This document shows, in pieces, positions 36,290 to 47,389 of a stretch of 64,000 nt of DNA. The DNA comes from Phoronis australis. Its lineage: Eukaryota > Phoronida > Phoronidae. The position numbers and the translations under genes were made by a program. The DNA lies in contig NMRA01000183.1 in NCBI GenBank assembly GCA_002633005.1, positions 668,982 to 732,981 on the forward strand, given 5' to 3'. The notes beneath the pieces were generated by a model. The model did not search any database and was not told the DNA's origin. It worked only from the letters and a program-made list of their open reading frames with translations. How positions within the stretch are numbered: position 1 is the first letter of the stretch; each line of letters opens with the position of its first letter.

Positions 36290-37900
36290 TGCAACGGGAC
36301 AGTTTTTTGGAAATTCAATAACCCTCCATTAATTGTTGTAAAATGGGAATCTCTACTAGGTACACTGTTACTGAAAATGTGTCCCAATACGTGGTAGAGT
36401 GTAGGCAAGTATCAACGGTCAACGGCTGGAGTTGTACTGGAAAGCGGTTACTCTGGTTCAACTATTCATTTATTGATCAACCTGTAAGTAAAATGCATAA
36501 TGGTGCACTGTATTTGAGTATTCGTGGAATAATATTTCTAGTTTGAATCTTCGATGATGATTTCTTACGCTTTTTCTCCATAGAGGGCGTCCAACTGAAA
36601 CAAGCAAGATACAATCATCAGAACAGCTTTAAAGCGACAATGGACATTTCATTTTTAGAAATAAATAAAATGTTACATCAAATAAATCCTTAGTTTTTGT
36701 ACATTTATTGTAACAATGATAACACATCCTTGAAATTAAGATCAACCTAGAAGTCTTTGTTATAGACAGAAATGTTTTAAGCATTTCTCTGGAATTTTTT
36801 CTAAACTAGGTTTTCGACGTACTCCACCTTAAACGTATCCGTTAATTCGACACGAATAACAGCAAGCCTGGAGGACTGATGCGGAGTTGCAAACACTTGG
36901 GAATCCCTGTAACATGTAGTTTGCGCAGTTCACCTTGGTTCCGAAAATCGTTTCAAATCTTTTCTCTGGGTTGTCCTGGCAATCTGAAAGATGACGTTTA
37001 AGAAAAAGATGTTTTGTAATAAATTTATGTCTCTTTTTGGTAAAATTTACTTAAACATTTGTCACGTGACCCACATAATAGGATAATGAAGCACTCTACA
37101 GTTTTTACAGAGTTTTGGCTGCCGACACACACCCAAAAAGTGGAGACGAGACTTTACCTCGCGTTCTTATGAAGAGTGAAAAACCTAAGTATGATAACTG
37201 AGACTTAGTTATGCTACAGATTTCCTATGGATTAATTTAAGTCGGAAAAATTCCGGCACAAAAAATAGCACCAAAAATACCAAATTTGATAATTTTCTCC
37301 CCAAAACTACAATTTTCCTGCATTATCCAAGCGCAAGAAAAAAATCTGACTCCAAATTCAGAATGGTTGTTCTCAATAGATTCTAAAAATTTGGTTACAG
37401 TACGCCCTTACCAGCTACATTTTGGCAACTTTGATCTGTTTGAAGTCCACCTGAATTCGCCCCCAGTTTCTCAGACACTAGGCGACAAGAATTCAAAGCA
37501 AACGCCAGTCACCATTTTGTATCAAAGTACATGTAGGTCACATTATACCTTCAGAAAGTATTTACGTTTAGTGACTTAAAATCTATAGATAAGGTCCTAC
37601 ATAACTTAAGATACGCCAAATTATTCGATTGTTCCCACTGTGCTAGATATCAATTTGTCTTTGATAACAACCTCAGTCATTTTGAAAAGTCCCCTATTTA
37701 GTTGATTTGAAAAATGGTCCCCCTCGCACCCCCTGACTTCAATTTTTAAGTTGCATTTTTCAAAACAAAATATGTGTGAGAACCATAAAAAGATGTTAAC
37801 AAGCCGGCAAAGTGTCCCACGTTCGTTTTTAAGCAAATTAGTGCCGCCATTGCCGATTTTTCGTTATTTGATGATATTTCACACTCTTATTCTTGTAGGT
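36290..37900. other. non-coding stretch, nothing recognised
   Basis: A 97-codon plus-strand frame (37,286-37,579) is present but has no motif. The sequence otherwise looks like ordinary intergenic DNA. Confidence 0.35.
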
Positions 37901-38854
37901 GAACAAATCAAGTGTCAAAACCAATATTTTGAGGGTCAACCATTACGATGGAATATGTTTTTCATAATCTATTTCATCTAATTTGTATTATACGGTTATT
38001 TACAATCAATACTACACTGAAGGTGTACATAAGCCAATATAAACACTAAATGTGCAAATTTCAGTGTTTATATAATCAGCCAAATTTCAACAAATATTTT
38101 AAAAATCTCCAGAAAAAAGACTTCGGGAGATGGTTGCAGAAATATGGACAATCATTAGGTGTTGATGTCACTGATTACATGTTCTGACACTCTATGTCAC
38201 ATTCATTGCTTCCCTTGAAACTGCCATACAACTCTCCACTTTCCTCTTCTGAGTCCACTTCACAAACATTGGTGAGCAAGAAATCAATCATCAAGTTTGG
38301 TAAGATAGGACCACACGATCACACAGCTTGTAACACTCTTTCGTCAGTCTGCATCCACCCTTGTCCTTCGTCTTGACTGCTCGACTGGGTTCGCAAGCAG
38401 GCTGGTACAATGTGATACGGTGATTAACTCGTTGGATGGGAGGTTTCAGTGCAGACTGGCACGGGGGAAGTCGAGCAAGGTCAATCTTTGACTTGTGAGG
38501 ATTTCATCTTCACAAACCATTTTGCGTAACATCTTGGCACGAGTAGCATCTATCAATGACTCACAATTCTGACCGTACATGAGGTAGTTGAACTCTTCGA
38601 ACTTATATCCCAATCAACATCAGGTTTCTTGAATGCACGGCTTTTTGAGGGGACCAACCTCCCCTTTACGTATAAACGCACTGGTGCAATCTTCTCCAGT
38701 GTATACATAAAATCCAAGTAGAGCTTCACAGTGGTCTTTTCCCAAGGATTTTGCCATGTCAGAGAGATCCAGTAGTCGCCAATGTTTTCCAGATCCTGTA
38801 TCTAGATATACAGACAACTTTATAGCGTGCCAGCAGCAGAATGACAAAGACACC
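37901..38854. repeat. 954-bp unit, first copy of a near-exact tandem duplication
   Basis: It runs from gaacaaatcaagtg to atgacaaagacacc and is repeated at 38,856-39,806 with a few percent differences and small indels. Only one N (38,855) stands between the copies. It contains the 3' part of the minus-strand XPG/PIN-like relic. Two alleles placed in tandem by the assembler is the simplest explanation. Confidence 0.9.
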
Positions 38855-38855
38855 N
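38855..38855. other. single-N join between duplicated units
   Basis: The only isolated N in the window lies exactly at the junction of the two copies. It marks a scaffold or merging join rather than a sequenced base. Confidence 0.95.
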
Positions 38856-39806
38856 GAACAAATCAAGTGTCAAAACCGATATTTTGAGGGTCAACCATTA
38901 CGATGGAATTTCTTCATAATCTATTTCATCTAATTTGTATTATACGGTTATTTACAATCAATACTACACTGAAAGTGTACATAAGCCAATATAAACACTA
39001 AATGTGCAAATTTCAGTGTTTATATAATCAGCCAAATTTCAACAAATATTTTAAAAATCTCCAGAAAAAAGACTTCGGGAGATGGTTGCAGAAATATGGA
39101 CAATCATTAGGTGTTGAAGTCACTGATTACATGTTCTAACACTCCATGTCACATTCATTGCTTCCTTGAAATTCCATACAACTCTCTACTTTCCTCTTCT
39201 GAGTCCACTTCACAAACATTGGTGAGCAAGAAATCAATCATGAAGTTTGGTAAGATAGGACCACACGATCACACAGCTTGTAACACTCTTTCGTCAGTCT
39301 GCATCTACCCTTGTAACTCGTCTTGACTGCTCGATTATGGGTTCCTAAGCAGGCTGGTACAGTGTGATACGGTGATTTACTCGTTGGATGGGAGGTTTCA
39401 GTGCAGACTGGCACGTGGGAAGTCGAGCAAGGTCAATCTTGGACTTGTGAGGATTTCATCTTCACAAACCGTTTTGCGTAACATCTTGGCACGAGTAGCA
39501 TCTATCGATGACTCACGATTCTGACCGTACATGAGGCAGTTGAACTCTTCGAACTTATATCCCAATCAACATCAGGTTTCTTGAATGCACGGCTTTTTGA
39601 GGGGACCAACCTCCCCTTTACTTATAAACGCACTGGTGCAATCTTCTCCAGTGTATACATAAAATCCAAGTAGAGCTTCACAGTGGTCTTTTCCCAAGGA
39701 TTTTGCCATGTCAGAGAGATCCAGTAGTCGCCAATGTTTTCCAGATCCTGTATCTAGATATACAGTCAACTTTATAGCGTGCATGCAGCAGAATGACAAA
39801 GACACC
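38856..39806. repeat. 951-bp unit, second copy
   Basis: It matches 37,901-38,854. Differences include the lost taatg-like run after gatggaat, cca(t/a) changes and one-base indels, consistent with allelic divergence. The relic continues without a break past its right end, while the first copy ends at the N. Confidence 0.9.
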
Positions 39807-40436
39807 AGTGTCAGGGATTCTGACGACATCGTTTCTGTGTCCAAGTGAGGCAACGTACTGGAGGTACAAAACACTTCTTCAGTCAGTCTCTTATTGGTTA
39901 CTGTAGATATGTGGGATCTCTTGAGTATGAACATCGAACCACATTAATTTTTACATTATGGCATCGCAAATTAGTTAAGAAAGAAATACTCAGAAAGGTT
40001 TGTTCAGAAAAAAGAATATGGATGCCTGTCTACAATCAGGAAGGCCATCTCGGTTTTCTCCAACCTGGAAACTGCCTTCCCACCACTCCAGACCTGCAGT
40101 AACAGTTAACAGAGTTGCTTTTTGTAGTCATCGTTTGCAAGAAAGATTAGGAAGTCATACGGCTTTTGTGTAGCTGATCCACCCGAAATTATTTTCTCCG
40201 AACTGCAAAATTACCACGTTGGAGGGAGATTTGCTAACTCGTGTAGAAGTGCAAAACGATCTTGGATGAACAGAACATCCTCAGGATAATGAAAGTCTTC
40301 TCGCGAAATGTCGTTCAGAAGATAACGCGAAATGGAGGAGTTGTTGGTCTTAGAAAAAATACATTGTGTTGCAAGATTAGGGGGCACGGGTATCAGGCAG
40401 TACTTCATGAGCTTTGGCATGTTCAATGGCTCACCC

Positions 40437-41193
40437 AGTGTGTTCTAAAACACCTCGACCCACAACCCCCACGACCTGTGGCAATAGATGCATCTGCGCT
40501 TTTTACACATTTCATAATCATATTATGTTTCTGAGTGACTTTCCCCTAAGACATATCTACGCGAGTATCAGATATAGCCGAATGTGAGCGTGCTACTGTT
40601 GTCATGCAAATACATGTAGTTTCACGAGTAGCTACCACTTGCCTTGTTCTATTAAGCTTAGGGAGAGAGTACGTTAACGTGAATGCACATAATTTCACAC
40701 AATTATTATTTGTTCTCTGTTGTATTCTCGTTTTCAATATACTACATGACATGCTGAGATACTTTTTAGTTGAGAGTTTGTTTTTCAAAGTGAATTTAGA
40801 CAGTGTCAGACAGTGTAAAGTGTATTTACTGAAGCAATTACATATTCGTGGGTTCCTCCTCTCCCCCAAAAAAATTGAATCTGCCATACACTGAAGAGCA
40901 GAAGATACGATTACACTCTGCGGGGAACGACATTTATAATGTTGGTAGGTCTTTGATTTCGTTGTTTTTTGTTCTGCTTTTGGCTTTCAAACTTGCCGAA
41001 TTGCAAAAAAAGAAAAGCCAGCCGAGCTCACGGACAGACTCGAAGGGTCCTGTTAGTCAGTGCTGGTTCAATGTTCAGATCTAATTGAGCTTGTTTAAAC
41101 TGGGTAGAGGGGGTTGTGTACAATTGGGTCGAGGAGGTCGTGGGTGAGGGGGTCGTCAGTAGCGTGCGGGTCAAGGGAGTTTTAGAACAATCC
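40437..41193. mobile_element. non-autonomous inverted-repeat element related to the 24.6-kb Merlin-like family
   Basis: The left end reads tgttctaaaacacctcgacc and the right end, inverted, tgttctaaaactcccttgacc. Both run into C-rich cccacgacc DNA, as in the 24.6-28.6 kb element (ttctgaaac, cccctcgacc). The left ~250 bp align, inverted, with 28,230-28,560. No transposase frame is present. An 8-bp target duplication was not found, so the left end may have been altered. It abuts and truncates the XPG/PIN-like relic on its left. Confidence 0.6.
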
Positions 41194-42690
41194 AGATTTA
41201 AGAAGGAGCGTGAATCTGGGACAGCTCTCAGCTTGATACTGGGCAACAAAATGATATTCCTCTCACGCTTGTGGAGAAATGAAATGAAAATTGCTATTGT
41301 TACATTTTCTTGTAAAGATGGCTGCCATCCTTGGTTTCAGTTTTGCTGCAGAAAGTGCACTCAGGTGGGAAAATGACCACGATGGCGCATGATGTTGATA
41401 GTTTATGGAGCGAATGATGCACTTGGGAGCTTGGTGACTCTGAGCCTTAACTGTCCCCCAAAGGGGGAAGTTTGGTATTGAAATCTTTATAGCTTTTTCT
41501 GTGATAACCCATTTTCTTCCAATTCACTGGCTGGACTTTGTTAGCCTATCATTTTCGTGATCGATATCGCATGTTTCGCCCGATGGACACGAAATTTACG
41601 AAGGGTATTTATCTAGTCAATCTTTCGGGTCTTTTGTTTTGGGCGAAATCTAACTTTGGGGCTACTCTTAGCCGAAACTTTACAAATGTGGTGTGAAAGT
41701 AGATCCTTTCATGGGATATCTGAAATGCGGGAATGGGACTTAACGTTCTCGAATTACTGGACTGTCTGATCTGACGATAGTCTTTTATTGGCTGATTCCT
41801 CAATGGCTTTTTAATGGTTTATCATTTACTGAACGCTGGTGTGGTTGATGAAGCTATTTTCAAACTAATATTTAGCTTCTTAGATTCAACCACCACTACC
41901 TTAAAAGTTTGAATTTCATACATCCAACATATTTAGTAGATGGCGTTTTGATCTCTTATTCGAGAGTGTCAATTCACTGTAAGTGACTAATTCAGTATTG
42001 GGTGAAATTAGTAAGCGGTTATTATCCCAAAGAAATGACAAGACTCAGATTGAAATGTAACGATAGTCAGGTAAACATGGGCCAGCATTAGCGAGCAGCT
42101 AACGAAGGGGGGACAGGATAGCAGGCCCGTAGGAAGGTAAAAAAATTATTGGGGGGTCACAAACCAATGTGACTTCGCCAATGTACCCCCTTGCTATCGT
42201 CACCCCCACCGTTATGTGGATGTCACCATATTTGTACCGAACCTCACCCCCCAGGTCCTCCATAATTGGGGGTAATACCGGGGATGCAGCCATAAGGATT
42301 TGAGTAACCGCGAACCAACAAAGACTCAAGGAGAATAAGAATGGCTCTAGGCCCGAGCGCATTGACGGGCATCTGGGTGCTGTCTGAAGTAACTATAGCC
42401 GAGTCGAAGGTCAAGGTTCCTTTTATTATGGCCATTCTTTGAAGTAATTTTTCGAAGAATGAGGTCCAGAGGTGCCTGGTATGAGTGCCTCCGTTTCCGT
42501 TTTAGAATCCCTTGAAACGCTGGCGGTAGTCCAGTTTCTAGTTGCTGGGGAAAATGATACAGAGTGTGACCCAAAAATGTATACATTTCAACGTATGGAG
42601 TTCAAATTCAGTTTCCGTGGGTAACTGAGATTCTAAGCAGGCCTACTGCATGGCTACTCCTTATTTTTAACGCGATGTGCCTGTCATGAC
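41194..42690. other. non-coding stretch, possible repeat debris at 42.1-42.3 kb
   Basis: Near 42,120-42,290 the sequence has gcaggcccgtaggaaggt, several Gn/Cn runs and cctccataattgggggtaat, typical of decayed transposon ends. Minus-strand frames up to 87 codons there have no motif. Confidence 0.35.
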
Positions 42691-42699
42691 GTGCTCCGT

Positions 42700-42925
42700 G
42701 CATGCACACACCTAGAGGGGGGCCTCGGGGGGGGGGGCTCGATGGCAAAGTGGGCAAAACAAGAAGCCCGAGAAAAACGAGACAAAAGTCCACTAAAACG
42801 GCAGGATTCGGCGTATGCGCAATTCATAGCCCTGAACAAATCTCGCATTCGTTTTTTAAGTAAAAGGTCTACATCTTCAAAATTCAAGCCCCCTTGTATT
42901 TTAGGCTGGGTGCGCGCATGCCACG
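42700..42925 (+). repeat. dispersed repeat family B, copy 2
   Basis: It aligns with the reverse complement of 5,586-5,831: a G-run then ctcga, aaagtccactaaaa, ttcaagccccct and a shared end ttaggctgggtgcgcgcatg. See copy 1 for the shared reading-frame character. Confidence 0.55.
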
Positions 42926-43136
42926 TGTGTACGGGAAATGCAAGCAAACGATTCAGTTTTGAAGAACAAATATTCATTGCCCAATAGCATTTGAAAAAAA
43001 CATCAGGGAAGTTCAAGACAACCTTTCCAAGTTGATGACCGATAAGTTTAATTTTATTTATTTAAGTACTTAAACTTCGTTTTCGATCTACAGTTTGTAA
43101 ACTTAAACCCAGCAATCTAGTTTCTGAGCCAATAAA

Positions 43137-43735
43137 CAATTTATTGTCATTTGAGTTGTGAGAACATTTCAGGACTCATTGTTGAGCTGTCCAAAATACA
43201 TTTGATTTCCTTGAGACTTATTTCAGATAGACAAAAATCGTTTTGTGTACTTTTATATGTGGGGATCGATTTTTCCCAATGTCGGTTCATTGAAGTATTG
43301 TTATTTCTTACAAAACTAGCTTCAAATTGTCAAAAAAATCATCTCTCAATCAGTCCCCTTTTGTAGATACATAAACGTGTAAATCAGAAACCAACAATCA
43401 AATCCATGAGCAATGTGTTTACCTTGATTTAATGACCTAATTCCTTTTTGATCCCCTGTTAGTGACATCAAATCTTGTCAAAAAGCAATTGTCATTTGAA
43501 TTGTGAGTATTTTTTGGGAAATGTCCGAACTTCATCAATGCTTTTGAGAGTTGTTTTAGATCGGCAGAAGGAGTCCAAGTGCACTGTACTATTTGGGGAT
43601 CGGATTTATTTTTTCCATATTCAGGCTTCAACTACATTCCCTGAATCGTCATCTTTTCTGAAAAAAAATAGCTTCTAATTGCCAAAAATCACCTGTCGGT
43701 TTTAGTAGAAACATAAACAAGTAAATCACAAACCA
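43137..43735. repeat. diverged tandem duplication, unit about 350 bp
   Basis: The units 43,143-43,395 and 43,488-43,735 share gtcatttga(g/a)ttgtgag, tggggatcg(a/g)-ttt and tagctt(c)-aattg(t/c)caaaaa. Both end taga(t/a)acataaac-gtaaatca, then aaaccaac. Divergence is about 30 percent by eye. Confidence 0.65.
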
Positions 43736-43739
43736 ACGA

Positions 43740-44222
43740 ATTTGTTGATAAAAGCGGAATGGTATAAGCAATTTCCGCGGGCATACCCACAGATTTTTGG
43801 CGGGTAACCGGGGGAAGTGGGAGATTCATAGTAAGGTATATTTTTGCTGTGTATGAAGTACCTATAACGGTTCACGAGTTTACCTTAAAAAACGCTGAAA
43901 TATTTGTTTATTTTGTTTATTATTGCGAGTATTTGGGTACACTCGTTCGACATGTACCCGGTCACTTCAATGGTAGGCTTGACAACAGTGTTTTCCACAT
44001 GTGAGAATTCCTTATAAACAAATCATGGTTACCATCTTCAAAAGACATTTTATTCTTGTGATAATATGGGAAACAGTAACATTATTTTATAACTAACCTT
44101 CGGAAATAGTCCTTTTGTTTAATTAACAAAAAGCGGTCTTCACGTTCTTTGAAATTCACGCCCCCCGTTTCGACGGCGGTCAATCGTATTGTATCTTTTC
44201 ACATTTTTTGGTTGTTTGCGTA
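43740..44222. other. non-coding stretch, nothing recognised
   Basis: There are no frames of note and no repeats apart from the gta target duplication at its right edge (44,220-44,222). Confidence 0.4.
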
Positions 44223-44375
44223 TAGTCGGTGGGCCAAATCTCATAGCGTTCATCCTTGTGAGTACTTTGGGGGGGGGCAACCTAGTTTTTTCTATGTGGC
44301 TAGATAATATAACTAAAAATCAAATTCCAAAAAGTTCCCACGTCTACACTTGCACATTTTTTTAAAAAAGGTGTT
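44223..44375 (+). repeat. left terminal inverted repeat
   Basis: It pairs with 47,235-47,386. The outermost 14 bases are identical; inner blocks are the gtgagtacttt/G-run, the aaaaagttcccac block and the tgcacattttt block. Confidence 0.8.
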
Positions 44376-44481
44376 TTTGTTGCACAAAATATGATGCATA
44401 TTCCTGCCACTTGATGGCGCTTTTCTAGTGAATTGACCAATCAGAGAGCCAGATTGTATTGTTGTGCTTAGTTACTTCAAT

Positions 44482-46652
44482 ATGGCTGCTCCCATGGAAT
44501 GTGATGTCTGTATAAGTCAAGGTTTATCAAACAGCACACAATTGTGATGTCAGAGCCTAAAGAAGCTTAGGAAAGCTTCCTGACGAAAGCTGATTGACTG
44601 TGGAACTCTGTAGATCAGTAGATCAAAAAGAAGAAGAGGTGTCACAAACGTTTGTGCAGAAAACAGCTGCATGCCCTGGTAGCCTACACAGTATACTGCT
44701 GAGTGCTATAGACTAGAATACCAAGTGTCAGACCAGAAAATTGAAAGGACATAGAACGGCATAGCAACGTTTCAAGGCACCAACAGTAGTACTAAAGCTG
44801 AAGTTGCTGAAAGTGATACAGATGTTATCCAAGATTTCCCAAGAAAATCAATCACTTCCAAAATCTGAAACACCCAATTAACCTGAACAAGATAGGAACA
44901 TTCTGAAACATGAGTGCATCATTTGTTAGCAGGAAAAGTACATTATGGGCCACATTTCAAGAAAGAGAAAGAAGTATAGCTTTCAAAAACAGGTACGTGT
45001 TTTTTAAAAATACATTTTGGTGTTTTCCACGTGTGATTCAGTATTATCACCAGTTGTTTTTTAACTTGTTCAGCCCCTTGACTGCCTAGGCCTTAGACAA
45101 TACTGCTGACCCAGTAGAGACGATGATCATACTATAGGTACTTCATATGCCGGATACTTTTCGGCAAATTATGTTCCTATAAGTTTAGAAGTACCGCGTA
45201 GAGAGATGCCTCTGAGGAGGTCGTTAATGTTTTCATTTGTTCCCAGTTTAAACAAATACTCCTGCAATCCTGTTTTTCGAACACTCCATTCAGTTGCCAC
45301 ATCGACACTGCTTGCGCTAAGGGATAATCCTATGGCGTTATACTGTGGGTGTGATTTTAAAGCACTTTAAGTCTAAAATTTTTGAGAAGGTTAAATGGAG
45401 TAGATAGTTCCAAACAACATGCCCAAGTGGCCGTCATCCCCTGCCGTAGTCTCAATTTTTTGTAAACATTAATTACTTAGGTAGCAGCTGCAATGATAAT
45501 TAAATTAAAGTGCCTAAGTGGCCATCGTCGCCGTCGAAATTTGAGGACGATGGAAGCCACTGTCCATTTCGTCAAACGTCGATTACCTTAAGTGTAAATC
45601 GATTGACTATGGTTTGAGCATCTGATTTAAAAAAATTAAATTTCAATCACTGCACAGGTATATCAGCTGATTTATTTTCAGCTGCATCTACTGATCTAAT
45701 TATTAGACGATCAACATTATTAGGCTACAGGTCAAACGGCATGTAAATTTGTTAGGCTGGTGGTGGATCAGCTCCTGATACGTCCGTCTGAAAAAGTTGC
45801 ATGCCAACTCACTCATAGTTGAATGTTAAATTAGTGTTAACAGTTCGGGTTTTTTTCAGTTGGACTTGTATCGCAAGCAACAGCTCAGTCCAGAGCCCTG
45901 AATATGCAAATGAAATTCAAAGATAAAGACCTTGTGTCTTAGAAGCCAAGTACCACAGATCATCATGCTGTAAAAAAGAGAAAGACAAAGATTGTGGAGA
46001 GTGACGAATCCCCAGTTTTCAGAGATGTTTTTCTACAGTTTTGTTTGGAGTTCATTGAATCAAAGCTTCTATCACATGGAGATGTCATTTGCCTTTCAAA
46101 AATAAAGCAAGACTTTGAAGCTGTTCTTCAGAAAGCTGGTGTGCATGAAGTTATTTGGACAGGCAATCTTAAGAAATATTGTTGAAGCTACTCACTGTTG
46201 TAGTTTGTGCCTGACTAAGAGATACGAAAGTGAATTGAGGCTAGTGTTCAATAATTCACTTGCTGACTCTAATTAACACAGCCCATTGTAACATATTTTG
46301 AATCAAACGTTTGCCCAAATAGTGCCCGCCTCCAAACAAGGACTTAGTGTTTGACCCTTCATTGCCTGCGGGCTAATCACCAGTGTGCAGTGCTGTACCC
46401 TCTCTAATCGACCATAGTTGGCTCCTTGGCGGTGGAGCTTTGCAGTTAATATGTATGGCAATGACCGCATCTCCATTGACAGTACTAAACGATGAACGCT
46501 GCAAGTGCAAAAAGAACATGTGTGCTGGGAAACTGAGTTTGTGCTGCAATGCTGGGTCAAACTGTACAGAAATGTGCAGCTGTGACAACTGTAGTAACAT
46601 CAGCAACACTGACTGCATAACATTGGATAGTTCTTTGACAGGCCAACCCTAA
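44482..46652 (+). pseudogene. internally deleted orphan zinc-finger / Cys-rich protein gene
   Basis: The ATG at 44,482 opens MAAPMECDVCISQGL, a first C-x2-C pair. Stops follow. KHECIICQQEKYIMG gives a second pair, and the putative exon ends aaacag|gtacgt at 44,992. A strong acceptor (ggtttttttcag, to 45,859) precedes an exon with GLVSQATAQSRAL. An open stretch at 45,994-46,185 (VFRDVFLQFCLEFIES, then GDVICLSKIKQDFEAVL) matches the middle helical domain. The C-terminal tail at 46.38-46.65 kb reads PSLIDHSWLLGGGALQL, RCKCKKNMCAGK and NCTEMCSCDNCSN, the Cys-rich ending of the family. The XPG/PIN core expected between 46.2 and 46.3 kb is deleted. Frames shift repeatedly. Confidence 0.7.
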
Positions 46653-47234
46653 ATAGACCTCCAACCCCGTTATTTCCTTTTTTGTATTAAAAAGTTAATT
46701 TTATTTGTTGATTAAGTCATAGAAAGTACATACTTTGATCATTGTCATGTATTTGTCTCATACTGCTTAATAAACGCTGTCAGAATAATCTATTTTAATA
46801 CAGTCTTTGTGCACATTCACAGAGATCATTCAACTATATTGTTTTTGTACTATAACATATTTCTGGTGTATTATGCAAACAAGCTGTATTTTACACCATT
46901 AGTCAATGTTTTAGTCATTGAGGCACAAATTTTGCCCAGTCTCAAGTGTTTTGTGTTATTTTTGTTGCCTGACAATGCCAGAATAACTTCCTAGAAACAT
47001 TCAGACTTAGTTTGTATTTTTGCCACTAGGTGTCTCTTTACGTTTTTTAAATTTCACTGTTTACAATTAATTTACAATAGTAAAACATGTAATGTGAGTG
47101 TAATATTGTTCAATACAATGGCACTGATGGGACCATATTACTTGTTTTACAAAAAAGTCACCAAAACTGTTGTTTTTACAAATATAAGTTTACTAAGCTC
47201 TTTGGTGATTATTAGGTAACTTCAAACTCAAATT

Positions 47235-47386
47235 TCTCAAAAATGTGCAACTTTATATGTGGGAACTTTTTAGATTTTGAAAACACTCTAATAAATGAAC
47301 TAAAAAACACCAAAATAAAATTGCCCCCCTAAAGTACTCACAAAAACCATTTTCTAGAGGCCCTACAAAATCTGGCCCACCGACTA
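47235..47386 (-). repeat. right terminal inverted repeat
   Basis: This is the reverse complement of the left repeat. It ends tggcccaccgacta, followed by the gta target duplication. Confidence 0.8.
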
Positions 47387-47389
47387 GTA

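Larger units (their letters stand above)
38180..40430 (-). pseudogene. orphan XPG/PIN-like transposon-type protein, pseudogene
   Basis: Minus-strand frames spell, in order, an orphan protein widespread in invertebrate genomes. These are YCLIPVPPNL and LLNDISREDF (40.4 kb), DVLFIQD and ELANLPPTW (40.25 kb), KPYDFLIFLAND (40.15 kb) and VVRIPDTGVFVILLHARYK (39.8 kb, the PDTD-x-F-x-ILL nuclease motif with Asp-to-Gly). Then come YLDTGSGKHWRLLDLSDM, GFYVYTGEDCTSAF and KGEVGPLKK (39.6 kb), FEEFNCLMYGQN (39.55 kb) and SCGPILPN near the end. It is broken by at least three frame changes, several stops and the tandem duplication, so the last third appears twice. The family core resembles XPG/FEN-type PIN nucleases; that assignment is from memory and not tested here. 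The upstream part is cut at 40.43 kb by the element starting there. Confidence 0.7.
44223..47386 (+). mobile_element. TIR-bounded DNA transposon carrying the orphan XPG/PIN-type gene (Academ-like?)
   Basis: Both ends read tagtcggtgggcca, facing inward, and a 3-bp gta duplication lies outside each (44,220-44,222; 47,387-47,389). The inverted similarity continues in patches for about 150 bp: gtgagtacttt-ggggggcaa, aaaaagttcccac and tgcacattttt. Inside, on the plus strand, are pieces of one gene whose domains match the family of the 38-40 kb relic, with the nuclease core missing. Academ elements are reported to have 3-4 bp duplications and to encode Cys-rich fingers plus an XPG-like nuclease. 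That link is an inference here. Length is 3,164 bp; it is inactive. Confidence 0.75.

Noticed and set aside
40546-40894. Frames of 96 and 113 codons on opposite strands
   Set aside because: They lie inside the short inverted-repeat element and show no coding motif.
42099-42586. Overlapping minus-strand frames of 63-87 codons
   Set aside because: No motif continues across them, and nearby G/C runs suggest repeat debris.
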